Assembly: GCF_001885765.1 (NCBI RefSeq)
Contig: NZ_JXKD01000010.1
Span: 1-64,000 of the forward strand
Origin: Enterococcus aquimarinus
GTDB taxonomy: Bacteria > Bacillota > Bacilli > Lactobacillales > Enterococcaceae
Reading direction: 5' to 3'
DNA length: 64,000 bases
Shown here: positions 18,345-29,890 of the stretch, in pieces
Layout: each line of letters opens with the position of its first letter
Position numbering within the stretch: the first letter of the stretch is position 1
Program-made: the position numbers and the translations under genes
The notes under the pieces: model-generated
Seen by the model: only the letters and a program-made list of their open reading frames with translations
Databases searched by the model: none
Told to the model about the DNA's origin: nothing

Positions 18345-18361
18345 GCTGTTTTCCTCCCTTC

Positions 18362-19567
18362 TTATTTTGTGACCGGTGTTGCTTGCAACCCGATTTTTTC
18401 GATGCGACTGAAGTATAAGATGACACTCGCAATCGTCAGCCACACAATCGATAATGGGAAGAAGACTTGATAGCCGACCCGGTCAAGGAGTAAGCCCATT
18501 AAATTGCCAGAAATAAATTGCGAAGAAGAGACGAAGAAATTAAAAATGCCCATAAATTCTCCTAGTCTTTCAGGTGGTACGACTTCCGCTAAAATCGAGT
18601 AGGAAGTCACTTGAATGGCAATAAAACCAATGCCGATGACACTCATCATGAGGTAAAGACCCATCGTTTCTTTGACAAAAATTCCAAAGAACAAGGCAAC
18701 CACAAAGAGTAATGTCCCAAAGACGAGCACCTTTTTGCGTTCGATTTTATCGGATAAGACACCTAGCGGGTACGCAAAGAGGGCGCCTGTGATGGTTAAG
18801 AGTAAAAGGGAAAAACTCGCCGTTCCTTCACTTAAATTTAAATACTGCACACAATACTTAACAAAGAAAGGCGTAATGCCGCCGTATCCCATATAAATAA
18901 AGAAGATACCAAGGAATAATTTCATCGCTGACGGGAATTTGTAAAAATCAAAGGCGATTTTTTGTTTTGTATCTGCTTTTGGGACTTTCTTTTCTTTAAT
19001 GAATACAATCGTTAAAATGACGGTAAAAATCCCGAGCAAGGCGCTGACAAAAAACGGCAGGGCGTGGTTTTTGTTTAAGACGCTTTCGCTTGCCCAAAGT
19101 CTGGGACCAATCACAAAGATAAAAGCACCGCCTAGTACGCTGACGACTTTAGAAAAACCATTGGCTAAACCTAGTTGTGAATCATCAACGGTTTCCGGAA
19201 TCAGTGAATAATAAGGTCCTTGATAAAAGTTCAAACTAAAATAAAAGAAGAAGGCCACGACAAACAGTGTCCAGTAGCTACCCGCAAATGGCATCGCACA
19301 CATCGCAATGGTCGTGGCCACGGATCCCATAATCATAAACGGTTTACGCCGGCCCATTTTAAAATTCGAGCGATCACTGAGTAAACCCGATAAATATTGT
19401 ACGAAAATACCGGTGAACGACCCCATGGTAATTAAGAGTGCGGCTTTTGAATTCGAGACGTTAAAGGTCGCCACTAACATCGGAATCAACGTCATATTCA
19501 TCGCCCACAACAATCCCACGCCTAAGTTCGGCAAGCCAATAATGTACGGTGCAAATTTTTTATTCAT
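18362..19567 (-). CDS. MFS transporter (GPH/SLC45-like)
   Basis: A 401-residue permease with 12 hydrophobic segments. The loop 2-3 motif GLLSDRSNFKMGRRKPF and its second-half counterpart GVLSDKIERKK are characteristic of MFS. The pattern GLLWAMNMTLIP plus SDRSxxxxGRRxP resembles the glycoside/sucrose-like MFS branch, so a sugar or glycoside is possible, but control by a TetR regulator also fits drug or xenobiotic export. The start at 19567 (MNKKFAPYI) follows GGAGGG by seven bases and overlaps the tetR stop by eight bases. Confidence 0.82.
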   Translation of the reverse strand: MNKKFAPYIIGLPNLGVGLLWAMNMTLIPMLVATFNVSNSKAALLITMGSFTGIFVQYLSGLLSDRSNFKMGRRKPFMIMGSVATTIAMCAMPFAGSYWTLFVVAFFFYFSLNFYQGPYYSLIPETVDDSQLGLANGFSKVVSVLGGAFIFVIGPRLWASESVLNKNHALPFFVSALLGIFTVILTIVFIKEKKVPKADTKQKIAFDFYKFPSAMKLFLGIFFIYMGYGGITPFFVKYCVQYLNLSEGTASFSLLLLTITGALFAYPLGVLSDKIERKKVLVFGTLLFVVALFFGIFVKETMGLYLMMSVIGIGFIAIQVTSYSILAEVVPPERLGEFMGIFNFFVSSSQFISGNLMGLLLDRVGYQVFFPLSIVWLTIASVILYFSRIEKIGLQATPVTK

Positions 19568-20240
19568 CTTCATTCCCTCCAAAAGTTTGATTATCGATAT
19601 AACTTAACGCCATTTTTTTGATTAACTCTAATTGGTTTTTACGATCATAATGCTGGTCGCTTTCTAAAATGATATTTCGTAAAATGAGTTTTTGGGCCAA
19701 GCTAATGAAGGTTTGCGTAATCGTCATATAAAATTCGGCGGTTTGAAGCGAAGGTTTGATTGACCCATCTTCTTTTCCTTGCTCGAGTGCTTCAAACATA
19801 ATTGGCATCAAAGCTAAAATCTTTTGTTCATACGTGGCAAGACGTTCAGCCGGGACTTTTTCTTTCACGACAAAATTATCGAATTCTTCAATAAATTTAT
19901 AAAAACCTGGATCTTTTAAATATATTTCGATAAAGACATCCAGTAGACGACTCACTTTTTGTATGCCATTCAGCGATAGATAAGCGCTTTCTGAAAAGGG
20001 GGCATAGAAACGATTGATTTCTTTTTCCCAATACAAAATACCCACTTCAATGACAATTTCTGTTTTCGTTTGAAAATAGCGATAAACCGATGCCACGCCG
20101 ACTTCTGCTCGTTGTGCAATGTCAGTCATCTTAGTATTTTCAATCCCTTTTTCGATAAATACTTCTAATGCCGCTTCCAAAACGAGAGCTTTCTTTTTAT
20201 CCATTTGTTCTTTATTTTCGAGTTTTCTTTTTTCTGTCAA
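19560..20240 (-). CDS. TetR-family transcriptional repressor
   Basis: A regulator of about 226 residues. The HTH is clear: KKKALVLEAALEVFIEKGIENTKMTDIAQRAEVGVASVYRYFQTKTEI. The C-terminal ligand domain is not recognisable. The start is uncertain: TTG 20240 lies 14 bases after GGAGG, while ATG at the MDKKKAL codon 12 residues in lacks a ribosome site. Earlier in-frame codons run through the operator and can be excluded. First gene of the tetR-MFS-esterase operon, presumably autoregulated through the palindrome upstream. Confidence 0.87.
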   Translation of the reverse strand: MTEKRKLENKEQMDKKKALVLEAALEVFIEKGIENTKMTDIAQRAEVGVASVYRYFQTKTEIVIEVGILYWEKEINRFYAPFSESAYLSLNGIQKVSRLLDVFIEIYLKDPGFYKFIEEFDNFVVKEKVPAERLATYEQKILALMPIMFEALEQGKEDGSIKPSLQTAEFYMTITQTFISLAQKLILRNIILESDQHYDRKNQLELIKKMALSYIDNQTFGGNEDE

Positions 20241-20278
20241 GTCGATGATAGCCGCCTCCTGATTGTGATTTATTAGGA

Positions 20279-20335
20279 GTGATAGTCTGACTATCACCTT
20301 GATATTGATTATATCACCACAAAAAAATAATACAA
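20279..20335 (-). promoter_or_regulatory. promoter and TetR-type operator of the tetR operon
   Basis: Reading leftward, TTGTAT (20335-20330), a 16-base spacer and TATAAT (20313-20308) precede a perfect palindrome GTGATAGT-ctg-ACTATCAC (20279-20297) at the expected transcription start. Confidence 0.72.
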
Positions 20336-20421
20336 GTAAGCGGATACAAAAAATCGAGATAATTTTTAAGAAAAACCATGGCTTTACGAAGACTCGATAA
20401 TTTATCTAACTATTTTCAACA

Positions 20422-20450
20422 CAAAAAAGGAGAGATATAAAATCTCTCCC
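20422..20450 (-). terminator. terminator of the two-component operon
   Basis: Read leftward, GGAGAGAT-tttat-ATCTCTCC then TTTTTT. Confidence 0.8.
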
Positions 20451-20517
20451 CAAAAGTCTAACTTGTGTAATCACTCTATTTCTGAGACCCTTTTTACTAT
20501 CCCAATCATTATAATCG

Positions 20518-22203
20518 CTACAAATCACTCGCCGGTTCGGCTTGCTGCGCGGGGATTTTGATGGTGACGACGGTTCCTTGGTTGACTTGGGATTCGATGA
20601 AGGCGCCGTAGTCATCGCCGTATAATAATTTAAGTCGATAATCAATATTTTCAATGCCAATGCTAGAAAAATGTTCGTGCTTTTTCGTAGTTTGGTTAAA
20701 ACCAACGCCATTATCGATAATCTCAATATACAAAATATCTTGGTGGACTCGCGTAAAGACCGAGACAATTCCATTTTGATTTTGAGGGAAAGCATGAATA
20801 TAGCAGTTTTCGATGATCGGTTGAATAATTAATTTTGGTAGTAACAGATGATGATACGTGTCGTCGGAGTAAAACGTCGTCTGGATTCGTTCGCCATAGC
20901 GGATTCGTAATAAATTAACGTAGTCCTGACTGATTTTGAGTTCTTCTCCAAGAGGAATGGCTTCTCGTTTATCGAACGTTTTTTGCATTAAATGAATAAA
21001 CGATTGAATGGCTTCCTCCGCTTTGGCATTTTGATTTTGCCAAATCAACACTTTGATGGCCGTGAGCGTATTATAAATAAAATGTGGATGGATTTGCATT
21101 TGTAAATTTTTGATTTTGATTAAGTGATTTTCTTTTTCCATCCGGATGAGGTTATCGATGTAACTATTGATATTCTCAAGCATTAAATTATAGGCGTTTC
21201 CTAATTGTTTCGTTTCGTACGTTCCAGCAATTTCGATTTGATTGGAGAAATTATCTTCTGTAATATTCGAAATTTTGTCAATCAACATGTAAATTGGCGA
21301 AGTGACTTTTTTGAATAAGAAGAAAGAAAAAATAAAGGAAAAGACTAATCCTAACAACCAGACAATTAAGGCTAATTGGATGATATTCATTCGTTTAATT
21401 AAAACCGATTCGTTAATGGTGTCATACAATACAAACGGATAACTCCCTAAATTAATGGTTTGAGCACCTTGAAAGTCTGTTTTTGTGGCGTGCGTGCCAA
21501 TCGTTTCTTTTAAGGTAGAAGAGACAATGACCTCATCATGATTGAGTATCGTTGTTTGATGGAGTGAGCGATCGAGTTTTTCGGTATAAATCGCACTAAA
21601 TTGCGATTCTTTGATAAAAAAGAGTGCATACCCATAGACGTTCGTTCCATCCGTTAATTTTCTGGAATAAATAATGCTCGGTTCTTCATTTGATTCAGAG
21701 ATTAACGAACCATTTAAAAATAAGACTTGATTTAAAGCCGCCGTTTCATTAAATGAGGCCATTAAGTCTGATGCTAACAACTCGCTGGCTGGGTATTTAC
21801 TGACGTAATTGTCTTGATAGAACGTCCGGCCATTTGTTCCAATTAAAACAAGACTGGAAGGGATATTTTGAAACAGCGATGCCATATCACTTAATTCACG
21901 GTTTAAATCGATAATCGATGCGGCAGTCATTTCGTCTTCGGTTAAAAACTGTTCGATGATCGGTTGATTGTCCAAGTATTCAAACACTTGGTTAATATTT
22001 TGTAAGAGATTCGTATAGTCTTTTTCAATGGCTTGTAAGACGATATCGTTGGACTGAATATAAGATTTTGTATACGTGTTTTGCGCTCGGGCGACGATAA
22101 CGCCAATGATTAAGGTACAAACAATCATAGTACATGTTGAAGAGAGTAAAAATAAACGAATAAAGATTTCTTTTTGTGCTAAGAGCTTCCTTAAATGCGT
22201 CAT
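20518..22203 (-). CDS. YesM/LytS-type sensor histidine kinase
   Basis: A 561-residue membrane sensor. One membrane helix lies at about residues 15-38 and a second at about 275-300, bracketing an extracellular sensing domain of about 235 residues. A HAMP-like linker follows, then the His_kinase domain QMQIHPHFIYNTL with phosphoacceptor His374, and a HATPase with PIIENCYIHAF (N box) and IIDNGVGF (G1). This family usually senses sugars together with a solute-binding protein. It overlaps the upstream response regulator by ATGA and is divergent from a sugar ABC importer with lacLM, its probable target. Confidence 0.92.
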   Translation of the reverse strand: MTHLRKLLAQKEIFIRLFLLSSTCTMIVCTLIIGVIVARAQNTYTKSYIQSNDIVLQAIEKDYTNLLQNINQVFEYLDNQPIIEQFLTEDEMTAASIIDLNRELSDMASLFQNIPSSLVLIGTNGRTFYQDNYVSKYPASELLASDLMASFNETAALNQVLFLNGSLISESNEEPSIIYSRKLTDGTNVYGYALFFIKESQFSAIYTEKLDRSLHQTTILNHDEVIVSSTLKETIGTHATKTDFQGAQTINLGSYPFVLYDTINESVLIKRMNIIQLALIVWLLGLVFSFIFSFFLFKKVTSPIYMLIDKISNITEDNFSNQIEIAGTYETKQLGNAYNLMLENINSYIDNLIRMEKENHLIKIKNLQMQIHPHFIYNTLTAIKVLIWQNQNAKAEEAIQSFIHLMQKTFDKREAIPLGEELKISQDYVNLLRIRYGERIQTTFYSDDTYHHLLLPKLIIQPIIENCYIHAFPQNQNGIVSVFTRVHQDILYIEIIDNGVGFNQTTKKHEHFSSIGIENIDYRLKLLYGDDYGAFIESQVNQGTVVTIKIPAQQAEPASDL

Positions 22204-23693
22204 AAGTTCATCTCTCTTCTGTATTTCGATGGACTAATCTTAAATTCCTTTTTAAAGATTTTAGAAAAATAACTTAAATCCGAATAACCGACCGCTTTAC
22301 TAATTTCCGATAACGGTAAATGTTGTTGCAGTAAGAGTTCTTTGGCCGCGTTCATCCGAATTTTATTTAAGTACTCTGAGAAACTCATGTTCAAAAAGGA
22401 AGAGAGAACGACCGATAAATAATGATAATTAAAATGAAATTTTTCCGCTAGGTCGGCTAACGATAAGGCTTCATGATAGTGGGTATCAATGTATTCTTTA
22501 ATGTTCATTAAAACAGGATCTTCTGAATGAGCCGTTGCTGCAATGAGTTGTTTTATTTTATCCAGTGTTTCACTTAGGTAGGTTTGGAAGTCTTCAGCGA
22601 AAACACAACTATTGATTTTTTGTAAAAATTCATATTTAATCGTCCGGAAATCACGCGGATCATAGTGTGTTTCAATCGATGAAAGGAGCGTATAAAAAAT
22701 ATTATTTGCTTCTTGTTTCATCGAAATGGGTTCTACGTGTGACGTGATGAGGCGAGCGAAGTAGGCATCAATACGTGTCAGGCTTTCCAAGTAATTGTGA
22801 TCAACGAGTTCCTTTAAAAACAACGTTGCATTTAATGATTTTAAGTCGTTAATCGCCACAAAATCTTCTGCTTTCAAAATTTGCTGTTTAGAACAAAAGA
22901 ACAATTGGGCATCGATTTCCTTGGTAATGGTTTGATAGGCTTGCTGCAAGGCCGTCGTATCTGTGATAAATTGGCTCGCAATCATCGTCAGAGCAGGAGT
23001 GTGTTGCGCGAATTGTTTAATGACAGTCTCTCGCGCGAGCGCGTTTGTCAACCGGATCACAACACCAAATTGTTGTTCGTCAATAGCGTACGCAATCAAA
23101 GATTCAATTTCTGCGATCGCTTCACCCTTGGCAACAAACGCATGAAAGGTTCGGTGATCTGGTAAGAAACTTCGCGTTGTCTGCATCAAAAAACAAGGTC
23201 CTTCATGAAAGTATTCCTCTAGATTGGTACTTGGATTTTTGGAAAAGCTCGCTAAATAACGCGCTAAGTCCGTTTCGATGGTCTCGACTGGCGCGTTTGT
23301 TTGAACTTGAGTTTGTTGCTGTTTGATGTCATTTAAATGTTTTAAGAGAATTGATTTCGTCAGGGTTGGTTTTAAAATATAATCGACGGCACCATTTTTA
23401 AAGGAATTAGAGACAGTCGGAAAATCATCGAAACTACTTAAGACTAAACAGGCTGTCTCAGGGGCGATTTCTTTCATTTGATGCAGTAAGGTAATACCGT
23501 CCATCACCGGCATCTTAATATCTGTTAAGACAATATCTGGCTTCTGCTGTTTAATTTTCATTAAGGCATCGGCGCCGTTTTCGGCTTCGGCGATGACTTG
23601 GAATCCTTCTGACTCCCAATTCATGATTGTTTTAATCCCTTGGCGAATACTTAATTCGTCATCTACAATGATGATAGTTGTATAGCGTTCCAT
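22200..23693 (-). CDS. YesN-type response regulator, AraC family
   Basis: A 497-residue regulator. The receiver domain spans residues 3-120 (IIIVDDE; phosphoacceptor Asp58 in VLTDIKMPVMDG; Lys in ILKPT). A middle segment without clear motifs is followed by two AraC-type HTHs at the C-terminus (LSLADLAEKFHFNYHYLSVVLSSFLNMSFSEYL and LSEISKAVGYSDLSYFSKIFKKEFKISPSKYRRE). The start at 23693 is set by GGAGG before ATGGAACGC; the frame extends 36 bases further into the intergenic region. It likely activates the divergent sugar operon. The 180-base intergenic region would hold its sites. Confidence 0.92.
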   Translation of the reverse strand: MERYTTIIIVDDELSIRQGIKTIMNWESEGFQVIAEAENGADALMKIKQQKPDIVLTDIKMPVMDGITLLHQMKEIAPETACLVLSSFDDFPTVSNSFKNGAVDYILKPTLTKSILLKHLNDIKQQQTQVQTNAPVETIETDLARYLASFSKNPSTNLEEYFHEGPCFLMQTTRSFLPDHRTFHAFVAKGEAIAEIESLIAYAIDEQQFGVVIRLTNALARETVIKQFAQHTPALTMIASQFITDTTALQQAYQTITKEIDAQLFFCSKQQILKAEDFVAINDLKSLNATLFLKELVDHNYLESLTRIDAYFARLITSHVEPISMKQEANNIFYTLLSSIETHYDPRDFRTIKYEFLQKINSCVFAEDFQTYLSETLDKIKQLIAATAHSEDPVLMNIKEYIDTHYHEALSLADLAEKFHFNYHYLSVVLSSFLNMSFSEYLNKIRMNAAKELLLQQHLPLSEISKAVGYSDLSYFSKIFKKEFKISPSKYRREMNL

Positions 23694-23797
23694 CTTATCC
23701 TCCCTATCTGTCACAATGAATATCGTCATTATAGCACTGAATTTCTTGAATACAAAATAGCCAGTTGGTATTATTTTTTGATTTTTGTAAATATATT

Positions 23798-23845
23798 GGT
23801 AAGCGCTTGCGAAGTATTGTATCCGTTTTCAAAAAGAAGTATGCT
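23798..23845 (+). promoter_or_regulatory. cre-like site and promoter of the sugar ABC-lacLM operon
   Basis: GGTAAGCGCTTGCG (23798-23811) matches 11 of 14 cre consensus positions and is nearly palindromic. It lies just before TTGTAT (23817-23822), a 17-base spacer and TATGCT (23840-23845). CcpA repression is inferred. Confidence 0.6.
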
Positions 23846-23877
23846 TGGTTTAACAAATAAGGAAAGAGGGATTAACA

Positions 23878-25170
23878 ATGAAGAAAATATTTGCAGGTCT
23901 TTTGGTAGCAGCGTCACTGATTACGTTAGCTGGCTGTAGTAGTGGGGGTAGCAGTGATTCAACAGCGCAAGAGCAAGACAAAGTCACGATTTGGGCATGG
24001 GATGAAACATTTAATATTCGTGCGGCTAACGAAGCAAAAGCGATTTATGCGAAAGACAATCCTGATACGACCGTTGAAGTAGTGACCATGTCACAAGATG
24101 ATATTGTCCAAAAATTAAATACGAGTTTAGCTTCAGGTAGTACGGATGGATTACCGAACATTGTCCTGATTGAAGATTATCGCATTCAAGGTTACTTAAC
24201 TTCTTATCCTGATGCATTTGGGGATTTAACGGACATCGTTAGCGAAGATGATTTTTCTAGTTATAAGTTTGCAGTCAATAAAGTCGACGATAAAATTTAT
24301 GGAGTACCTTTTGATAGTGGCGTAACGGGATTATTTTACCGCTCTGATTATTTAGAGGAAGCGGGCTATACAGAAGCGGATTTAGAGAACATTAACTGGG
24401 ATCAATTTGTTGAGATTGCCCGTGATGTGAAAGAAAAAACTGGACGACCAATTATGCACCTTGATCCAAGTGATTTAGGAGCAGCTCGTGTGATGATGCA
24501 ATCAGCTGGTAAATGGTATACCGATCAAGATGGTAAAACAGTCACAATCAATAACAATGAAGCCTTAAAATATGGTTTAAATATTTTAGCAACGTTAATC
24601 AATGAGCAACTCGTTGAACTCGTTTCAGATTGGGATGGCGGCGTACAAGCTGTTCAATCTGGTACAGTAGCAACTGCCCCAACAGGATCATGGTATTCAA
24701 GTACGATTAAAGGTGCTGAAGATCAATCTGGTAAATGGCGCATTGCTCCAATTCCAAGTATCGCAAACGATGCGAATTCAGTAAATGCATCAAGTCTTGG
24801 AGGCGCAGGTTGGTACTTGATTAAAGACGTTGCTGGTGAAGAAACAGCGAAAGATTTCTTAAGCATAACGTTTGCAACAAACAAAGAACTAATGGGTACA
24901 TTAGCAGAAGAAATTGGTTTAGTATCAACAATGGTAGCGGCTCAAGAAACAGAACAATATCAACAAGGTAGCGAATTTTACGGCGGACAAAAAGTATTTG
25001 AAGATTTTTCTATCTGGTCAGAAGAAATTCCTTCAGTAAACTACGGGCAAGATACGTACGCAATTGAATCGATTTTAACAGAGAGTTTCCAAGAAATTAT
25101 TAATGGTGCTGATATGGATACGGTATTAGATTCAGCTCAAAAACAAGTAGAGTCGCAATTAGGAAATTAA
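23878..25170 (+). CDS. extracellular sugar-binding lipoprotein (ABC importer)
   Basis: A 430-residue solute-binding protein of family 1. The signal peptide MKKIFAGLLVAASLITLAGC ends in a lipobox LAGC, so Cys20 is lipidated and anchored outside the membrane. A Ser/Gly linker follows, then the SBP fold (VTIWAWDETFNIRAANEAKAIY; VYGVPFDSGVTGLFYR-like segment near residue 140; WDQFVEIARDVKEKTG). It delivers an oligosaccharide, probably a galactoside given the downstream lacLM, to the two permeases. No ATPase gene is present in the operon, so a shared MsmK/MsiK-type ATPase elsewhere is implied. A terminator-like hairpin after it would allow more SBP than permease. Confidence 0.92.
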   Translation: MKKIFAGLLVAASLITLAGCSSGGSSDSTAQEQDKVTIWAWDETFNIRAANEAKAIYAKDNPDTTVEVVTMSQDDIVQKLNTSLASGSTDGLPNIVLIEDYRIQGYLTSYPDAFGDLTDIVSEDDFSSYKFAVNKVDDKIYGVPFDSGVTGLFYRSDYLEEAGYTEADLENINWDQFVEIARDVKEKTGRPIMHLDPSDLGAARVMMQSAGKWYTDQDGKTVTINNNEALKYGLNILATLINEQLVELVSDWDGGVQAVQSGTVATAPTGSWYSSTIKGAEDQSGKWRIAPIPSIANDANSVNASSLGGAGWYLIKDVAGEETAKDFLSITFATNKELMGTLAEEIGLVSTMVAAQETEQYQQGSEFYGGQKVFEDFSIWSEEIPSVNYGQDTYAIESILTESFQEIINGADMDTVLDSAQKQVESQLGN

Positions 25171-25176
25171 ACAGCC

Positions 25177-25210
25177 AAAGAGACTCGTGATTCTTCGCGA
25201 GTTTCTTTTT
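25177..25210 (+). terminator. attenuating hairpin between SBP and permease genes
   Basis: AAAGAGACTCG (25177-25187) pairs with CGAGTTTCTTT (25198-25208), then T residues. Probably partial termination within the operon. Confidence 0.6.
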
Positions 25211-25228
25211 CTTAGGAGGGGATACAAT

Positions 25229-26107
25229 ATGATTAATCAAAAGAAAAATCGATTATTAGGCAACGGCAATGGTTTCATTATTTTACCGATTATTTTAATC
25301 ACGGCTTTAGTATTTTTACCAATGGTTTCAGCATTAATTACGTCATTCCAAACGGGGACGCCGCTGGATATGCATTTTAATGGAATCGGAAACTATCGTA
25401 GAATGCTTACGGACTCAACCTTTAAGAAAGCATTTATAAATACGTTTACGTACTTGATTATTCAAGTACCGATTATGATTTTTTTAGCACTCGTTATTTC
25501 CAATATTTTAAATGATAAATCATTAAAATTTAAAGGTTTTTTTAGAACGGCAATGTTCTTACCATGTATTACGTCATTAGTCTCTTATTCATTGATTATG
25601 AAGAGTTTGTTTTCAACGAGTGGTTTGGTTAATAATGTCTTACAAAGTTTATCGCTAATTGATCAACCGATTCAGTGGCTAACGGATCCCTTTTGGGCAA
25701 AAGCTTTAATCATTATCGCGATTACGTGGCGTTGGGTTGGTTATAATATGATTTTCTTCATTTCAGGTATGCAAAATATTGATCCAAGTATGTATGAAGC
25801 TGCGGATATTGACGGCGCATCAAAAACAGCTCAATTTTTCAAAATTACGATTCCAAATTTAAAACCGATTATTTTATTTACAACAATTACTTCTACTATT
25901 GGGACGTTACAATTGTTTGATGAAGTCCAAAATATTACCAATGGTGGTCCAGCAAACTCGACGACGACACTTTCACAATACATCTACAATGTCAGTTATA
26001 AATTCACGCCAGACTTTGGTTACGCGGCGGCGATTTCCTTTGTAATTGTGATTTGTATTGTCATTTTATCATTCCTACAATTGAAATTAGGAGGTAAGGA
26101 CGCATGA
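25229..26107 (+). CDS. sugar ABC transporter permease (MalF-like)
   Basis: A 292-residue membrane protein with six hydrophobic segments. The EAA loop YEAADIDGASKTAQFFKITIPNLKP near residue 190 contacts the ATPase. ATG 25229 is selected by TAGGAGGGG eight bases upstream; earlier in-frame codons lie in the hairpin region. It overlaps the second permease by ATGA. First of a heterodimeric channel for the lipoprotein-bound sugar. Confidence 0.92.
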   Translation: MINQKKNRLLGNGNGFIILPIILITALVFLPMVSALITSFQTGTPLDMHFNGIGNYRRMLTDSTFKKAFINTFTYLIIQVPIMIFLALVISNILNDKSLKFKGFFRTAMFLPCITSLVSYSLIMKSLFSTSGLVNNVLQSLSLIDQPIQWLTDPFWAKALIIIAITWRWVGYNMIFFISGMQNIDPSMYEAADIDGASKTAQFFKITIPNLKPIILFTTITSTIGTLQLFDEVQNITNGGPANSTTTLSQYIYNVSYKFTPDFGYAAAISFVIVICIVILSFLQLKLGGKDA

Positions 26108-26925
26108 GAAAGTTCTCAATTATCTTAAAATATGTTATTTTATCAATCATGGCCTTTGTTTCAATTTTCCCATTCGTCTGGATGGTTTTAGGGATGACGA
26201 ATAAGGCAGTCGATATTACGGCTGGGAAAATTCAAATTGGGGATCAATTCGTCATCAACTTTACGAATTTATTCCAATCCGATTTGAACTTTACTAGAGC
26301 GCTTTTTAATTCAGCAATGATAGCTGTCATTACAACTGTCTTGGCGTTAATTTTTTCTTCAATGGCCGGTTATGGTTTTGAAATCTATCGGACACAAGTG
26401 AAAGATCGCATTTTTAATATTTTACTCTTGTCGATGATGGTTCCTTTTGCAGCGTTAATGATTCCACTTTATCGAATGTTCAGTCAATTAAATGGCACGT
26501 TCTTAGGAATCAATAGTTTTGCCGTCGTGATTTTACCAACGGTGTGTACGGCATTCTTGATGTTCTTCTTCCGCCAAAATATTAAATCTTTCCCAAAAGA
26601 ATTGATTGAAGCGGCAAGAATAGATGGCTTAAATGAACTCGATATTTTCTTCAGAGTCTATATGCCTTCTGCGAAAAATACGTATGCAGCGGCTGCGATT
26701 ATTACCTTTATGAGTAGCTGGAACAACTATTTATGGCCGTTAGTGGCGTTACAATCACCAGACAAACGAACAGTACCACTTGTATTATCCGCGATGGGGG
26801 CATCTTACACGCCTGATTACGGGATGATGATGTGTGGGATTGTCATTGCGACACTACCGACAGCATTAATTTTCTTCTTATTACAAAAACAATTTGTCCA
26901 AGGAATGGTTGGTTCGATTAAATAA
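26104..26925 (+). CDS. sugar ABC transporter permease (MalG-like)
   Basis: A 273-residue, six-segment permease with the EAA loop IEAARIDGLNELDIFFRVYMPSAK around residue 178 and the typical C-terminal LQKQFVQGMVGSIK. It is translationally coupled to the first permease, with its ATG in the upstream stop. Followed after 25 bases by lacL, tying import to hydrolysis. Confidence 0.93.
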   Translation: MRKFSIILKYVILSIMAFVSIFPFVWMVLGMTNKAVDITAGKIQIGDQFVINFTNLFQSDLNFTRALFNSAMIAVITTVLALIFSSMAGYGFEIYRTQVKDRIFNILLLSMMVPFAALMIPLYRMFSQLNGTFLGINSFAVVILPTVCTAFLMFFFRQNIKSFPKELIEAARIDGLNELDIFFRVYMPSAKNTYAAAAIITFMSSWNNYLWPLVALQSPDKRTVPLVLSAMGASYTPDYGMMMCGIVIATLPTALIFFLLQKQFVQGMVGSIK

Positions 26926-26944
26926 TAGTGAAGCGGAGGAATAA

Positions 26945-29792
<2,848 letters not shown>

Positions 29793-29827
29793 TTAAAACA
29801 GCCGTTTGTGCTTAATGGAAACAGGAC

Positions 29828-29864
29828 AAAACCGCACACCGTTAAAATGGGTGTGCGGTTTTTT
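29828..29864. terminator. terminator after lacM
   Basis: AAAACCGCACACC (29828-29840) pairs with GGTGTGCGGTTTT (29850-29862) and a T-run; probably also serves the convergent murE. Confidence 0.9.
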
Positions 29865-29890
29865 GAGTATTCGTCAATGAATGGTCGTTG

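Noticed and set aside
20406-20795. 129-codon frame overlapping the kinase 3' end and its terminator
   Set aside because: It runs through the HATPase coding region in another frame and across the terminator hairpin.
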